Below are positions 17,529 to 28,850 of a stretch of DNA of 64,000 nt, piece after piece. How positions within the stretch are numbered: the stretch's first letter is position 1; every line of letters starts with the position of its first letter. The DNA is from Aquamicrobium aerolatum DSM 21857. GTDB lineage: Bacteria; Pseudomonadota; Alphaproteobacteria; Rhizobiales; Rhizobiaceae. Below the pieces are notes generated by a model. That model did no database searches. It was not told where the DNA came from and saw only the letters and a list, made by a program, of their open reading frames with translations. Both the position numbers and the translations under genes were made by a program. The stretch is taken from positions 186,001 through 250,000 of the forward strand of contig NZ_FORF01000002.1 in assembly GCF_900113935.1 (NCBI RefSeq). Direction: 5' to 3'.

Positions 17529-19538
17529 TTATGAGACAGGACGGGCCTGCACGGGATCGCGGCGTTCTGCATTGACCTCCTGAAAGTCCGTCTGGGACGC
17601 TTCTCGTTCATCGCCAGCAGCGTTGCCGAACAGATCGAGCCTGTGTGGGTTCAGACGTCGGAGATCGCCGCGACGCAGGGTCACGCCGTGCCGATCCAGA
17701 AATTCGAGAATCTCGATTGCGACCTTGCGGCCATTGTCCAGACGGTCGCGAAGGTCAGCGGCGGTAAACTCGCCTTTCGCTTTCGTGCCTGCCACATCCT
17801 GCAAGATCTCAATGATCGTGGCGACGACAACCCGCGCAAAAAAACTGTCATGCGCGACCTCATGGACCAGCCCCATCCGGCTTGCCCGCTTCAGCAGCGA
17901 ACGCATGCGCGGTTCATCCACCTCGAGCATGTTTGCAAAATCGCGGGTTCGTGGTGGCCGGAACCGTTCCTCGCCCAGAAGATGCGGCTCCACCTGCCCC
18001 CAAAGGACCTCGTCCTTGGGAGAAAATCGCACGACATGGCTTGCAAGCTTCACCCATGCGCCATCGAGCGACAGGACGCCCTGACGTTGCAACCCCTGCA
18101 GGATGAGGCGAAAGAGCGGCGCGGGTGGCCGGATCTCGCCCATCAGCCGCAAGCGCTCAAGACCTATGCCAGGCTGGTCGGGATTCTCGGCGTGGTAGCT
18201 TTCAAGATCGGCAAGCAGGCCCTGACGCAGCCGCAGCCAGCGCGAAGGCGCCATCACATTATCGCCGCTGTCAGGCGGAATGCGGATCACATCGTCGTAG
18301 AGCGTGCTCGTTTCCTCTGATCCCAGGCCGAGATCGCGGGCAAGCTGCTCAAGATTGACGTAATAGGGTGGGGTTTCAAGGAGTGCCGCCAGCATGGCTC
18401 GTGGCGTATCCAGCGCCAGCGCCTGAAGCAGGGCCCGGCGCTCCGGCGAACGCCGCTTGCGTGCAGGGGCGCGCAGGTCGAGCAACCGCCCGCCGCCGAT
18501 GGTTCGCTGGGCAGAAGTGTCGCGGATGACGAAACGATCTCCCGACATCGCCGCAATCGGCCGGTCGACAACCAGTTGGACCACTGAACTGGTGCCGGGC
18601 GCGATCTGAACGTCATCCAGCAGCACGATTCGCGCGGCAACTTCGGCGGCGCCATGGTGAAGGTGAACAGGAAACCACTGCCCGAGAGGACGGGGTTCCG
18701 ACGGCAGCACAGACAATTGCGCATCAATACGCGCGGTCGGCGCGTGAAGATGCTCGTCAACGATCATATCGCCACGGCTGATCGCGTCCCTGCCGATACG
18801 CTCGCCCGTCAGGTTCAGGGCGCAGCGGTCGCCCGCTTTGCCGATCTGTGCCTTTTCATTCTGGGCATGAATGGAGCGCACTCGTGCAACAAGACCAGAG
18901 GGGCTGACCCTTACCGTGTCGCCAATCCGAACCTCTCCACCCAGCACCGTACCGGTGACGACAGTGCCGGCCCCCTGCAGCGCGAAGGCGCGATCGACGG
19001 CAAGCCGAAAACGCCCTTTCGCACTCCGCTTGCCGATTTCCCGCGCGGCCTGCGACAGCAGCGCTTCGAGTGTGTCGACGCCAAGGCCGGTAGCGCTGGA
19101 AACCGGAATGACCGGCGATCCAGCCAGAGCGCTGCCGGACAGGAGTGCCTCGATTTCAATCTCGACAGCAAGCAGACGCTCATCGGTTGCCAGATCCGCC
19201 TTGGTGATCACCACCACACCGCGCCGCACGGCAAGCAGATCGAGAATGGCCAGATGCTCGCGGGTCTGCGGCATCACACCATCGTCTGCGGCAACCACCA
19301 GCAATGCAAAATCGATACCGCCGGCGCCGGCCAGCATCGTATGGATAAAACGCTCATGTCCGGGCACGTCGATGAAACCGATGCGCTCGCCGTTTGGAAA
19401 GGTGCGATAGGCAAAGCCGAGATCGATCGAGATGCCGCGCGCCTTTTCTTCCTTGAGGCGGTCTGTCTCGACACCTGTCAGTGCGCGAACCAGCGAGCTC
19501 TTACCGTGGTCGATATGGCCCGCCGTCCCGACAATCAT
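17529..19538 (-). CDS. selB: Selenocysteine-specific translation elongation factor SelB
   Basis: The 669-residue GTPase delivers Sec-tRNA to UGA codons that carry a SECIS hairpin. G1 is [19 protein letters not shown] near residues 4-22, the switch II motif [20 protein letters not shown] lies near 58-77, and G4 is TKAD. EF-Tu-like domains 2 and 3 follow ([39 protein letters not shown]). The C-terminal half is winged-helix repeats for SECIS binding, with [20 protein letters not shown] in the last one. The ATG overlaps the stop of the Sel1-repeat gene (ATGA). It is the last gene of the fdoG-to-selB operon. Confidence 0.97.
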   Translation of the reverse strand: MIVGTAGHIDHGKSSLVRALTGVETDRLKEEKARGISIDLGFAYRTFPNGERIGFIDVPGHERFIHTMLAGAGGIDFALLVVAADDGVMPQTREHLAILDLLAVRRGVVVITKADLATDERLLAVEIEIEALLSGSALAGSPVIPVSSATGLGVDTLEALLSQAAREIGKRSAKGRFRLAVDRAFALQGAGTVVTGTVLGGEVRIGDTVRVSPSGLVARVRSIHAQNEKAQIGKAGDRCALNLTGERIGRDAISRGDMIVDEHLHAPTARIDAQLSVLPSEPRPLGQWFPVHLHHGAAEVAARIVLLDDVQIAPGTSSVVQLVVDRPIAAMSGDRFVIRDTSAQRTIGGGRLLDLRAPARKRRSPERRALLQALALDTPRAMLAALLETPPYYVNLEQLARDLGLGSEETSTLYDDVIRIPPDSGDNVMAPSRWLRLRQGLLADLESYHAENPDQPGIGLERLRLMGEIRPPAPLFRLILQGLQRQGVLSLDGAWVKLASHVVRFSPKDEVLWGQVEPHLLGEERFRPPRTRDFANMLEVDEPRMRSLLKRASRMGLVHEVAHDSFFARVVVATIIEILQDVAGTKAKGEFTAADLRDRLDNGRKVAIEILEFLDRHGVTLRRGDLRRLNPHRLDLFGNAAGDEREASQTDFQEVNAERRDPVQARPVS

Positions 19539-20305
19539 GGCAAGGCGAGCTCGGTGAGCTGTGCCAAAGAACGTCGCTCGGCTTCGGCGCGCTCCTCGGC
19601 GGTGAGCGCTTCACGCACTGCCGGAATGAAATTGCCGGCAAGCTTCGATCCGCCATCGCGAGCACGAAGCAACCAGGCCAGTGCAAGGACCGGATTGCGA
19701 GCAACGCCGGAACCCGTGTGATGGGCAGCACCAAGCATCGCCTGCGCGTCGGCGTCGCCCAGTTGCGCCGCCTTCTGCCACCACTCCACAGCGCTGATGG
19801 GGTCGCGTTCAACACCAAGAGCATCGTGATAAAGGTTGCCAAGCCGTGTCATCGAGGCGGCAACGCCGTGCCCGGCAGCCCGTTCGGCCAAATGGCGCGC
19901 TTCGTCGTAGTCGCCTTGCTCGGCGAACATCCACGACAACATGTCCAGCGCCACCGCGTCATCCTGATCGGCAGCGAGGTGATAGAGGCGCATCGCTTCG
20001 GCATCATCCTGCGCCACGCCTTCGCCACGAAAATGCAGCGTCGCCAGATTGCGCTGGCCAACTGGATCACCGGACTCTGCCGATAATCGCAGCCACTTTG
20101 CCGCGAGCGCCGGATCGGCTTCGACGCCGTGACCAGCCGAAAAACACGCCGCGATATTGTTTTGCGCCCTTGCATTGCCAGCGCGAGCCAACGGCTCCCA
20201 GATTGCCAAAGCGACGGCGTAGTCGCCAGACCTCGCGGCGGCGAGGGCGCTCGCCATGTCGCTGTCAGCCTTGCGGGTAGGGCGGAAGCGTTCAAGCCAT
20301 CGCAT
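19535..20305 (-). CDS. Sel1-like repeat (TPR-type) protein embedded between selA and selB
   Basis: The protein has 256 residues from the ATG at 20305, which overlaps the selA stop by 14 bases. It consists of about five tandem Sel1 repeats of roughly 36 residues, recognisable as [60 protein letters not shown] and [20 protein letters not shown]. There is no signal peptide. Such repeats form helical scaffolds for protein contacts. The name Sel1 is historical and unrelated to selenium. Its overlap with both selA and selB shows it is a genuine member of the operon, but no Sec-pathway role is known to me. Confidence 0.88.
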   Translation of the reverse strand: MRWLERFRPTRKADSDMASALAAARSGDYAVALAIWEPLARAGNARAQNNIAACFSAGHGVEADPALAAKWLRLSAESGDPVGQRNLATLHFRGEGVAQDDAEAMRLYHLAADQDDAVALDMLSWMFAEQGDYDEARHLAERAAGHGVAASMTRLGNLYHDALGVERDPISAVEWWQKAAQLGDADAQAMLGAAHHTGSGVARNPVLALAWLLRARDGGSKLAGNFIPAVREALTAEERAEAERRSLAQLTELALP

Positions 20306-21692
20306 TGCGCAGTCCACCCAGATTGGTCGCAAAGCCGTCAACGTCTTCGAGGCAGCGAAGGTCAAGGATCAGCGTGCCATCAGAGATCCGCCCGATGACC
20401 GGAGCGGGAAGGGCGCGCAAGGCGCCCGCAAGCGCCTCAAGTGCGCGGCCACTGCCGGAACGCGCGCGAAAGCCGAGCCCCGCAGAAGGAAGGGTGTCGA
20501 GCGGCAATGCGCCCGAGCCGATCTGGCTGGAACACTCGACGACTTCGACAGTGAATTCCTCGCCGACGGACTGGCGTGCCAGCGGCAAGAGCATATCGGC
20601 TTGCGCCGCAATGTCGTCGCGGGTGCGGGCGAGCAGGCGCAAGGTTGGCAGTTTTTCCATCAGCCGGTCGGGGTCGCGATAGAGTTTCAAGGTGGCTTCC
20701 AGCGCTGCCAGCCGAAGCTTGTCGACGCGCAGCGCACGCTTCATCGGGTTGTTGTTGATCGCAGCGATCAACTCCTTGCGACCGACGATGATCCCGGCCT
20801 GGGGACCGCCAAGCAGCTTGTCGCCGGAGAACGTGACGATGTCCGCGCCCTCCGCCACCGCCTCGCGCACGGTCGGCTCACGACGCAACCCAAACTGGGC
20901 GAGGTCGACCAGCGTGCCGGAGCCAAGATCGTTGACCAGTGCGACCCCGGCAGCTTTCGCGATCCGCGAGAGGGCAGGGGCCTCAACCTCGCTGGTGAAG
21001 CCTTCGATGCGGTAGTTCGATGTATGCACCTTGAGAATGAGCGCGACCCCATCCTCGGCCAAAGCCGATTGATAGTCCTTCTCATGGGTGCGATTGGTGG
21101 TTCCGACCTCGATCAGCCGCGCGCCGGCGCGCGCCATGATATCCGGCATACGAAACGCACCGCCGATCTCGATCAGTTCGCCGCGCGAGACGATTGCACC
21201 CCCGCCATGTCCTGCAAGAGTGTTGAGGACGAGCAAAACGGCGGCGGCGTTGTTGTTGACCAGCGTGGCGTCTTCCGCGCCGGTCAACTCGCAGATCAGC
21301 GCGCGCAGATGGTCGTCGCGTTCGCCACGCTTGCCGCTGGTCACATCAAATTCGAGCGCGATGGCACTGCGCATTGCCGCCGCAGCAGCGTCAATCGCGG
21401 CCTCTGCCAGCACGGCGCGACCAAGATTCGTATGCAGCACAGTGCCAGTCAGGTTGAAGACCGGACGCAACGAGTTGACGCTGCTCGCTTCGAGTTCCGC
21501 CAAAGCGGCCAGGCCGATGCTGTCCGCATCCGCGATGTCAGCGCCCACACGTACCGCCTCTCGTTGGGCTTCAAGCTGATGGCGGATGGCCGAAATTGCC
21601 TCGACGCGCCCGAAACGGGCAACCAGCTTCGTGCCGGCCTGCGAACGGAGAATGGCATCAACAGACGGAATCGCACGAAAACTGGCATTCAT
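20292..21692 (-). CDS. selA: L-seryl-tRNA(Sec) selenium transferase SelA
   Basis: The 466-residue PLP enzyme converts Ser-tRNA(Sec) to Sec-tRNA(Sec) using selenophosphate. Landmarks are the N-terminal IPSVDAILRSQAGTKLVARF, NLTGTVLHTNLGRAVLAEAA near residue 80, LVNNNAAAVLLVLNTLA, LIEVGTTNRTHEKDYQSAL, and the PLP-lysine motif TFSGDKLLGGPQAGIIVG. The length agrees with the E. coli enzyme (463). I chose the ATG at 21692 (MNASFRAIPS), 13 bases after fdhE; the longer in-frame reading begins within fdhE. Partners in this window are SelD, SelB and tRNA-Sec. Confidence 0.97.
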   Translation of the reverse strand: MNASFRAIPSVDAILRSQAGTKLVARFGRVEAISAIRHQLEAQREAVRVGADIADADSIGLAALAELEASSVNSLRPVFNLTGTVLHTNLGRAVLAEAAIDAAAAAMRSAIALEFDVTSGKRGERDDHLRALICELTGAEDATLVNNNAAAVLLVLNTLAGHGGGAIVSRGELIEIGGAFRMPDIMARAGARLIEVGTTNRTHEKDYQSALAEDGVALILKVHTSNYRIEGFTSEVEAPALSRIAKAAGVALVNDLGSGTLVDLAQFGLRREPTVREAVAEGADIVTFSGDKLLGGPQAGIIVGRKELIAAINNNPMKRALRVDKLRLAALEATLKLYRDPDRLMEKLPTLRLLARTRDDIAAQADMLLPLARQSVGEEFTVEVVECSSQIGSGALPLDTLPSAGLGFRARSGSGRALEALAGALRALPAPVIGRISDGTLILDLRCLEDVDGFATNLGGLRNAMA

Positions 21693-21705
21693 GGGCAGTG
21701 AACCG

Positions 21706-22623
21706 TCAATAGCCGAGCAGAAACGGATTGAAGGAACCACGGCGGAAATTCGTGTCCTTCATCAGAAGATCGATCCCCAGACTTGCGACATCGTCGGCGA
21801 ACGGATCGAGAGATGCGTCCTTCTGCTGGTTGAAGATCTTCACATAGCACCCGCATTCGTCGCAGGTTTCCGCCTTGATCGAGCCTGGACCGTCCTCAAT
21901 CTCCTGATAACGGATGCCCTTGGTCGACGAGCATATGGCACATTTGATGCGGACGTGATGCCAGAGCGTGGCACACAATGCACAAGAGCAGAAGCGCGAG
22001 CCGTTGGCCTGCGGCCAGTTCACGATCACCGAACTGACCGGCGGTCCGCCACAAGCGGGGCAGGCGCCATCGCCGACATGTTTCAGCTGCTTCTCAGGCA
22101 GCGTCGAGGCTTGCCGCACGAAATGCAACTGTAACGCCGCTGCCACATAGGCGTAATGCGCCATGTATTCGACCGGTACGGAATCGGCCATCAAATCGGC
22201 AACCATCGCAGCGATATCCGATGGCGCGGCACTGCGGATCGTAGTCAGCGCTTCCTGCGCGGCATCCGGCTTTGCAATCGGCTCCAGCGCGCCGAACAGC
22301 CTTTCGCTCAGCGACATGAAGGCGTCATCGGGTGCGAAGGCGTTGCGATCGAGCGGCGGCATCCCGTAGGCAAGCGCGCGCTCGACGCCCGCCGGTTCAA
22401 GTGCTTCCGGCTCACCCAATTCGCTGGCCAGCTGGTGCTGGGCTTCGGCAATATCGGCAAGAAAGCTCAGATACGGACCAATGCCATCTGGACCTGAAAG
22501 CGCCCTGAAGCGCCGCGCGCGACGATCAAAAAGGGCAGCAGGATCAGGCACCCGCGCAACCGGGGGCGTCCTGACTTCACCGATCGCCGTGATGTCTCCC
22601 TTGACGGGAATGTTGCGAGACAT
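21706..22623 (-). CDS. fdhE: Formate dehydrogenase accessory protein FdhE
   Basis: The 305-residue cytoplasmic chaperone is needed for active respiratory formate dehydrogenase. Its C-terminal half holds rubredoxin-like CxxC pairs: CPACGGPPVSS, CSCALC, CAICSSTKGIRYQEIE and CDECGCYVKIFNQQKD. The end DTNFRRGSFNPFLLGY is also typical. The ATG at 22623 has GGAGG 5 bases upstream and is clearly the start; an in-frame reading from 22743 extends into the region after fdoI. It lies between the structural fdo genes and selA. Confidence 0.95.
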   Translation of the reverse strand: MSRNIPVKGDITAIGEVRTPPVARVPDPAALFDRRARRFRALSGPDGIGPYLSFLADIAEAQHQLASELGEPEALEPAGVERALAYGMPPLDRNAFAPDDAFMSLSERLFGALEPIAKPDAAQEALTTIRSAAPSDIAAMVADLMADSVPVEYMAHYAYVAAALQLHFVRQASTLPEKQLKHVGDGACPACGGPPVSSVIVNWPQANGSRFCSCALCATLWHHVRIKCAICSSTKGIRYQEIEDGPGSIKAETCDECGCYVKIFNQQKDASLDPFADDVASLGIDLLMKDTNFRRGSFNPFLLGY

Positions 22624-22711
22624 TCGTACCTCCACGAGCCGCACGGGCCACGCGGCATTCTCCGATGGATGATCCGGCGAACCATTCGCCGGATCAAGAA
22701 GATCAGTCCTG

Positions 22712-23452
22712 CTAGCGAGGTTCGACGTTGTCGCCGTCGCCACGCTTTCCGTAGGCCGCGAGTGCTCTCAACCACTTGCGATGGTGGCGCCATGCCCAAC
22801 CACCGCTGACCGTTCCACGGGTCATGGCTCCGATCGTACCCTGGACCCAGAAGGCAGCATAGACATGGATGATCCAGACGCAAATGATCGCCACCGCTGC
22901 CATCGAATGGATGAGCACAGCGATGCGGCGTTGCGGGATCGTCAGCATCTGCGAGAAATATCCCTCCCAGACGCCAATACCGGACACGATCAGCGTGATG
23001 ATCAGAAGCGACATCGCCCAGAAGACGAATTTCTGACCAGCATTATATTTGCCAACTTCCGGCAGTTTGTCCTCATTGCCTTTCAGGACATCACCAATCT
23101 GCGCTGTCCATTGCGCGTCTTCCCGTGCCGGAAGGTTCAACCGGAAAAACCGGATGAACAGGCCCGCGAAAGAGAAGAACAGCACGACGCCAATCCATGG
23201 ATGGATCATCCGCGTGAACTGCCCGCCGCCAAACAGGCCGGTGAGCCAGTAGAGCGATGGATGGAAAAGCGCGAGGCCGGTGAGGGCCAGCAGGATCAGG
23301 CTGATCGCCGTGATCCAGTGATTGATGCGGGCCAAACGCGTGTAGCGGTTGACCACTACATCGCGACCGACCAGAAGCCGGTCGCCTCGATCGATGTCCT
23401 TGCGGCTGATCGGCAGCTCGGACCGATGGCGATGAAGCGTGCTGTCTGTCAT
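22712..23452 (-). CDS. fdoI: Formate dehydrogenase gamma subunit, cytochrome b556
   Basis: The 246-residue inner-membrane diheme cytochrome b takes electrons from the beta subunit to quinone. Four membrane helices are visible, with heme-ligand candidates in [51 protein letters not shown] and VYAAFW. The cytoplasmic N-terminus carries about 35 charged residues before helix 1. Its ATG overlaps the fdoH stop (ATGA). Confidence 0.95.
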   Translation of the reverse strand: MTDSTLHRHRSELPISRKDIDRGDRLLVGRDVVVNRYTRLARINHWITAISLILLALTGLALFHPSLYWLTGLFGGGQFTRMIHPWIGVVLFFSFAGLFIRFFRLNLPAREDAQWTAQIGDVLKGNEDKLPEVGKYNAGQKFVFWAMSLLIITLIVSGIGVWEGYFSQMLTIPQRRIAVLIHSMAAVAIICVWIIHVYAAFWVQGTIGAMTRGTVSGGWAWRHHRKWLRALAAYGKRGDGDNVEPR

Positions 23453-24426
23453 GCCAGCGGCTCCTTACCCGGATCAAGCGGCTCGGCACCCGGCGCGCGG
23501 GCGGCAAGACGCCTTGCTTCCTCGTCATCCTCGACAGTCACCCGGTTACGACCGGAGACAGCCATGTGGACGACACCGGCAGCTGCCGCAAAGCCCATCA
23601 GCGCAAGACCGGCATATTTGGTCACGCCTTTCCAGGCTTCGACCAGCGGCGAGATGCGCGGATTGTCCGGCAGACCGGCATAGATCGACGGCTTGTCGGC
23701 ATGATGCAGAACGTACATCACATGCGTGCCGCCAACGCCCGGCGGGTCATAAAGACCGGCATTGCTGAAGCCACGCGATTTCAGGTCCTCGATGCGTTCA
23801 GCAGCGTGAGCCTTCATCTCCTCCTTGGTGCCGAAGACGATTGCCTTGGTCGGGCAGGCCTTGGCGCAAGCCGGTCCCTGGCCAACCGCGATGCGGTCCG
23901 AACAGAGCGTGCACTTGTAGGCGCGATTGTCGACCTTCGAGATGCGCGGGATGTTGAACGGACAACCCTGCACGCAATAGCCGCAGCCGATGCAGTTCTC
24001 CTTGACGAAGTCGACGACCCCGTTTGAGTACTGAACGATTGCGCCGGGCGCGGGGCAAGCCTTGAGACAGCCCGGATCGGCACAGTGCATGCAACCGTCC
24101 TTGCGGATGAGCCATTCGAGATTGTTGTTTTCGGTGTTCACCCACTCGGTAAAGCGCATCAGCGTCAGGGTGTTCGGGGTCAGATCGTGGGGGTTGTCAT
24201 ACACCCCCACATTGATGCCGACCTCCTCGCGCAGATCGTTCCACTCAAGACAGGCCGACTGGCAGGCCTTGCAGCCGATGCACTTCGACACGTCGATGAG
24301 CTTGGCAACCTGCTCGAGCTTGCGTGACGGCTCCGGCACAGAGGATGCAGACCGCCGGATATAATCCTGCGGGCCCATCAGCTGCTGCGTATCCGGGGCA
24401 ACGGGGGGATTGACGTTGATTGTCAT
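23449..24426 (-). CDS. fdoH: Formate dehydrogenase beta subunit, four [4Fe-4S] ferredoxin-like protein
   Basis: The 325-residue electron-transfer subunit carries four [4Fe-4S] motifs: [16 protein letters not shown] near residue 49, [34 protein letters not shown], and CTLCSDR with [15 protein letters not shown]-terminal membrane anchor ([20 protein letters not shown]) holds it at the membrane, with the clusters on the periplasmic side as in Fdh-N and Fdh-O. It lies 15 bases after fdoG and overlaps fdoI. Confidence 0.96.
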   Translation of the reverse strand: MTINVNPPVAPDTQQLMGPQDYIRRSASSVPEPSRKLEQVAKLIDVSKCIGCKACQSACLEWNDLREEVGINVGVYDNPHDLTPNTLTLMRFTEWVNTENNNLEWLIRKDGCMHCADPGCLKACPAPGAIVQYSNGVVDFVKENCIGCGYCVQGCPFNIPRISKVDNRAYKCTLCSDRIAVGQGPACAKACPTKAIVFGTKEEMKAHAAERIEDLKSRGFSNAGLYDPPGVGGTHVMYVLHHADKPSIYAGLPDNPRISPLVEAWKGVTKYAGLALMGFAAAAGVVHMAVSGRNRVTVEDDEEARRLAARAPGAEPLDPGKEPLA

Positions 24427-24441
24427 GGTTCAATCCTCTCC

Positions 24442-27400
24442 TTAAGCCGACGCCGGTCCATCGGACCGCTCGATGTTGACAAGAAACGCCTTGAACTCAG
24501 GGGTCTCGATATTCGCGTCACCCACAAAGGGGGTCAGCGAATTCGGGCCCATGCCGTTCTTGGCAGCTCCGGTGAAGCCCCAGTGCAGCGGGATGCCGAC
24601 GATGTGGACCGGCTTCCCGTCACAGATGAGAGGCTGGATACGCTTGGTGACCACGGCCTTGGCGTGGACCGACCCACGCTTGTTCCAGACCCGGCACCAG
24701 CCACCCTTGTCGATGCCCTTCTCGGATGCGAGCTCTTCCGAAATCTCGACGAAGAATTCTGGCTGGAGAACAGCGTTCACCCAGACGTGTTTCGTCCAGT
24801 AGTGGAAGTGCTCCGTGAGACGGTACGACGTCGCCGCATACGGGAACTCCTCCGCGTCGCCGAAAGACTGGCGATCGCTTTCGAACACCCGCGCCACCGG
24901 ATTGCCGCGTACCGCCGGAGCGACAACGTTGACCACCGGTGACTCGAACGGCTCGTAGTGAGCCGGGAACGGCCCGTCGCGCATCATGCCGCGGGTGAAC
25001 AGTCGCGACTGCCCCTCCGGGTTCATGATGAACGGTCCGACCTCGCGCGGCTTGGCCGTGACCGCGATATCCGGCACGTCGTAGCCTTCCCATTTCTCCC
25101 CGTTCCACTCGATGAGCTTGCGGGTGGGATCCCACGCCTTGCCATCAAGGTCGGCGGAGGCGCGATTGTAGAGGATACGGCGATTGGCCGGCCACGAGAA
25201 CGTCCAGTTCGGATAAGCACCGGTCGCGTCGGGGTCGGTATTGTCCCGGCGGGCCATGTTGTTGCCGTTCTCGTTGAAGCAGCCGGAATAGATCCAGCAA
25301 CCGCACGCGGTGGAGCCGTCGTCACGCAAGACGCCAAAGCCAGCGACTTGCTTGCCTGCTTCCAGAAGAACCTTTGTCGGATCGTTCGGATCGCGCAGAT
25401 CGGTCACGGCATAGCCGTTCATCTCCCGCGCAAGCTCGTCCGGCTTGGGGTCTTCAGGATCGGCATAGGGCCAATGCAGGTTCAGGATTGCATCGGGGAA
25501 CTTGCCCCCTTCTTCCTGGTACAGCTTCTTCAGGCGCAGGTACAATTGCGCCATGATCCAGGTGTCGTGCTTGGCTTCACCGGGCGGATTCTGCGCCGCC
25601 CAATGCCACTGCAACCAGCGACCGGAGTTGACCAACGCGCCTTCGTCCTCTGCAAAGCAGGTGGACGGAAGCTGGTAGACCTCGGTCTGGATGGAAGCGG
25701 TGTCGACGTCGTTGAACGTGCCGTGATTTTCCCAGAACCGTGAGGTTTCCGTTTCCAGCGGATCGATCACGACGAGGAATTTCAGCTTGCCCAGCGATCT
25801 TGTGATCTTGCCACGATCAGGGAAGGACAGGAGCGGGTTGAAGCCCTGGCAGAAATAGCCATGCATCTGCCCCTGATCCATCATCTCGAACGCCCGAAGA
25901 ATGTCATAGGCTGGCAGGTCGAGCTTTGGCAGATAGTGATATGCGAAGTCGTTTTCAGGTGTCGCTGCCGACCCCCACATCGCCTTCTGGAACGAGACGA
26001 AGAACTTCGAATAATTCTGCCAGTAACTCATCTGGTTCGGCCGGAGCGGCTTGAACCCGCGCGAGCTGATATAGGTGGCGTAGTCGACTTCCCGCTCTGT
26101 CGGAATGTTGAGATATCCGGGGATCAGGTTCGACATCAGACCGATGTCTGTCAGTCCCTGAATGTTGGAGTGACCGCGAAGCGCGTTCATCCCGCCACCG
26201 CGCACGCCGATATTGCCGAGGATCAGCTGCAACATCGCCATCGAGCGAATGTTTTGCGAACCCTTGGAATGCTGGGTCCAGCCCAGGGCATACATCGACG
26301 TCATCGTCTTGTCGCGGGCCGAACATTCGGAGATCATCTCGGCAACCTTCAGGAACTTGTCCTTGGGTGTGCCGCAGATGCGCTCGACCATTTCGGGTGT
26401 GTAGACCGCGATGTGCTCTTTCAGCATGTTCCAGACGCAGCGCGGGTTCTGCAGCGTCTCATCGACGAGAACGTAACCGTCTTCACCGATTTCGTAGTCC
26501 CAGGTGGAGCGGTCGTATTCGCGCTTTTCAGCATCATATCCCGTGAAGAGGCCGTCGCTGTAGGCGAAACCTTCCTTGAGGATATAGGCAGCGTTGGTGA
26601 ACGCCTTGACGTAATCCCACTGCACCTTGTCGTTGTCGATGCAATATTTGATGACGCCAAGCAGAAACGCGATGTCCGAGCCCTGGCGGATCGGTGCGTA
26701 GAAATCGGCTACGGACGCCGAGCGCGTGAACCGCGGATCGACGACGATAAGCTTTGCACCACGATTGGCCTTGGCCTCCGTGACCCATTTGAAACCACAG
26801 GGATGCGCTTCGGCGGCATTGCCGCCCATAATCACAACCAGATCCGTGTTACGGATATCCGTCCACGAATTTGTCATTGCACCACGACCGAAAGTTGGGC
26901 CCAGACTGGACACCGTGGGGCCGTGTCAGACTCTCGCTTGGTTGTCGAAAGCCACGATGCCGGTCGAACGAACGGCCTTGTAAGTCAGAAATGCTGTTTC
27001 GTTGGTCGTTGCCGACGCAGCGAGGAAGCCAGTTGTCGTCCAGCGGTTAACCTGGACGCCATCCATATTGCGCTCGATGAAGTTCGCATCGCGGTCGTCC
27101 TTCATCAGACGGGCGATGTTATCCAGAGCCTCGTTCCAGGAAATCTCCTCGAACTTGTCAGAACCGGCGCGGCGAACCTTCGGCTTGGTCAGGCGGGTTT
27201 CCGACTTGATGAAATCCAGAAGGGCAGCGCCCTTGGGGCAAAGCGTCCCGCGATTCGTCGGATGATCGACATCGCCTTCAAGATGCATCGCAACGGCGTT
27301 GCCCTGCGCAATGTCACCCTTCGAATAGATGATGACGCCGCAGGCAACCGAGCAGTACGGGCAGGTGTTGCGCGTCTCGGTCGTTCCGGCGAGTTTGTAA

Positions 27401-27522
27401 GGTCTTAATTCTGCTACGAAAGCGGCTTCCGCTTCCCCAAAGCCAAATGCGCCGATCGTTGTTGCAGCAACGCCCGCGCCGGCCCCTTTCAGGAAGCTAC
27501 GCCGAGAGATTTCCATGTTCAT
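24442..27522 (-). CDS. fdoG: Selenocysteine-containing formate dehydrogenase alpha subunit (Fdh-N/Fdh-O type)
   Basis: The protein is 1026 residues when the in-frame TGA at 26928-26926 is read as Sec199; without recoding it appears as two separate pieces. The surrounding residues (ARV-U-HGPTVSSLGPTFGRG) match the molybdenum/tungsten-ligand position of formate dehydrogenases. The twin-arginine signal SRRSFLKGAGAGVAATT shows periplasmic export. CPYCSVACGVIIYSKG binds the proximal [4Fe-4S] cluster, and bis-MGD-binding segments run through the rest. The start at 27522 has GGGAGG 5 bases upstream. It oxidises formate to CO2 and passes electrons to FdoH and FdoI. A SECIS hairpin follows the UGA, and a promoter lies at 27574-27602. 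Confidence 0.97.
26889..26928 (-). promoter_or_regulatory. Bacterial SECIS element of fdoG (with Sec UGA)
   Basis: Numbering from the U of UGA (26928), the RNA has stem arms GUCC/GGGC around the loop AGUCU. A U at position 17 (26912) is bulged, and G23-U24 (26906-26905) lie in the apical loop. These are the bases known to be recognised by SelB in the E. coli fdhF element. The spacing from UGA to loop is also the same as in fdhF. Confidence 0.9.
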
Positions 27523-27573
27523 AAGAACCTCCCCAGCTTGGGTTTTAGTCGGATATGACCAGACCTGAAGTTG

Positions 27574-27602
27574 ATGCTACAGTCGCTTAACGCCACTGTC
27601 AA
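27574..27602 (-). promoter_or_regulatory. Sigma70-like promoter of the fdoG operon
   Basis: On the minus strand TTGACA (27602-27597) and TAGCAT (27579-27574) are 17 bases apart, placing initiation near 27567, about 45 bases before the fdoG ATG. The same 207-base divergent interval must also hold the selD promoter, for which I see only AT-rich candidates (TATAAATATGAT near 27630) and no good -35 box. Confidence 0.55.
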
Positions 27603-27729
27603 AGAACTGATCCAAGCATTTGAAGTTTATAAATATGATTGCTTTGGTCATGTTTTATTGAAGCGAGGTAATAGGCGCTCATTCCTTTGCGGGAGGCGTG
27701 AGCGATAACACAAGCCTGAGGGAGTTGGA

Positions 27730-28782
27730 ATGAGCGATCTGGCAATCAAACCACGATTGACGAGTCTTGCCCACGGCGGAGGCTGCGGGTGCAAACTGGC
27801 GCCTTCAGTGCTTCAGAACCTGTTGAGCGAAATGCCGAAGGCCGGCCCCTACGCCAATCTTCTGGTGGGAACCGAGACCGCCGATGACGCGGCTGTTTGG
27901 GATCTCGACAGCACGACGTCGATCATCGCGACGACCGATTTCTTCATGCCGATGGTCGATGACCCCCACACCTTCGGACGCATCGCCGCCGCCAATGCGA
28001 TCTCGGACGTTTACGCAATGGGTGGGACGCCGATCTTCGCGCTGGCAATCGTGGGGATGCCGATCGACAAGATGGACCCGGCCGACATCCGCAAGATCCT
28101 CGCCGGCGGCGCATCGGTCTGCGCGGAAGCCGGAATCCCGGTCGCTGGCGGCCATTCGATCGACTGCCCCGAACCCGTCTATGGCCTTGCTGTCATCGGC
28201 ACATGTGCAACTGCGCAGATCAAGCGCAACTCACAGGCGCGGGCAGGGGACATGCTCATCCTCACCAAAGGGCTTGGCATCGGAATCTACTCCGCCGCGA
28301 TCAAGAAGGAGCAACTATCCGAAGACGCCTACGCCGAAATGGTCGCTTCCACGACGCTGCTCAACCGCATCGGAACCGAGCTTGGAGCGAATCCGGCAGT
28401 CAGCGCGCTCACTGACGTGACCGGCTTCGGCATTCTCGGCCATGCGCTCGAAATGGCGAGAGGTGCCGGGACAACCATCCGGCTCAACCTTCACGCTCTG
28501 CCGCTGCTGTCGCAGGCAAGCGCGCTTGCACAGGCGGGCCACGTCACCGGCGCCTCGCACCGCAACTGGAAAAGCTATGGCGACGGCGTCGTTCTTCCAG
28601 AAGGACTTGAGGATGCAAGCCGGCATGTGCTGACAGATCCGCAAACCTCCGGCGGTCTTCTCGTCGCTGTCGCGCCGGATTCTGCTGAAGAACTCGTCCG
28701 TCATATTCGTGCCAGCGGCTATCCTCTTGCAGCCGTGGTAGGGCAGGTCGAAAACGGCCCTGCGCGGGTGATCGTTGAATGA
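27730..28782 (+). CDS. selD: Selenide, water dikinase SelD (cysteine form)
   Basis: The 350-residue enzyme makes selenophosphate from selenide and ATP. The catalytic loop is [11 protein letters not shown], with Cys19 and Lys22 matching Cys17 and Lys20 of the E. coli enzyme, so it is not itself a selenoprotein. ATP/Mg-binding aspartates are in [10 protein letters not shown] and [20 protein letters not shown]; later segments are [15 protein letters not shown] and [23 protein letters not shown] lies just upstream of the ATG. It is divergent from fdoG and serves selA at 20292-21692. Confidence 0.97.
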   Translation: MSDLAIKPRLTSLAHGGGCGCKLAPSVLQNLLSEMPKAGPYANLLVGTETADDAAVWDLDSTTSIIATTDFFMPMVDDPHTFGRIAAANAISDVYAMGGTPIFALAIVGMPIDKMDPADIRKILAGGASVCAEAGIPVAGGHSIDCPEPVYGLAVIGTCATAQIKRNSQARAGDMLILTKGLGIGIYSAAIKKEQLSEDAYAEMVASTTLLNRIGTELGANPAVSALTDVTGFGILGHALEMARGAGTTIRLNLHALPLLSQASALAQAGHVTGASHRNWKSYGDGVVLPEGLEDASRHVLTDPQTSGGLLVAVAPDSAEELVRHIRASGYPLAAVVGQVENGPARVIVE

Positions 28783-28850
28783 GCTAGCGGATCGACGCAA
28801 CGAAACAGCGTTCCAACAGTTCTAACCATCAGCAATCATGGAGGTTGGAT

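Noticed and set aside
20256-21701. Long plus-strand open frame of about 480 codons
   Set aside because: It is antisense to selA, has no family match, and its composition is typical of shadows in GC-rich coding DNA.
26914-26928. Frameshift or nonsense mutation splitting fdoG
   Set aside because: Both pieces are in the same frame, the stop is UGA in the exact Sec context of formate dehydrogenases, a SECIS follows and all sel genes are present.
25861-27408. Plus-strand open frame of 515 codons
   Set aside because: It is antisense to fdoG with no recognisable protein features.
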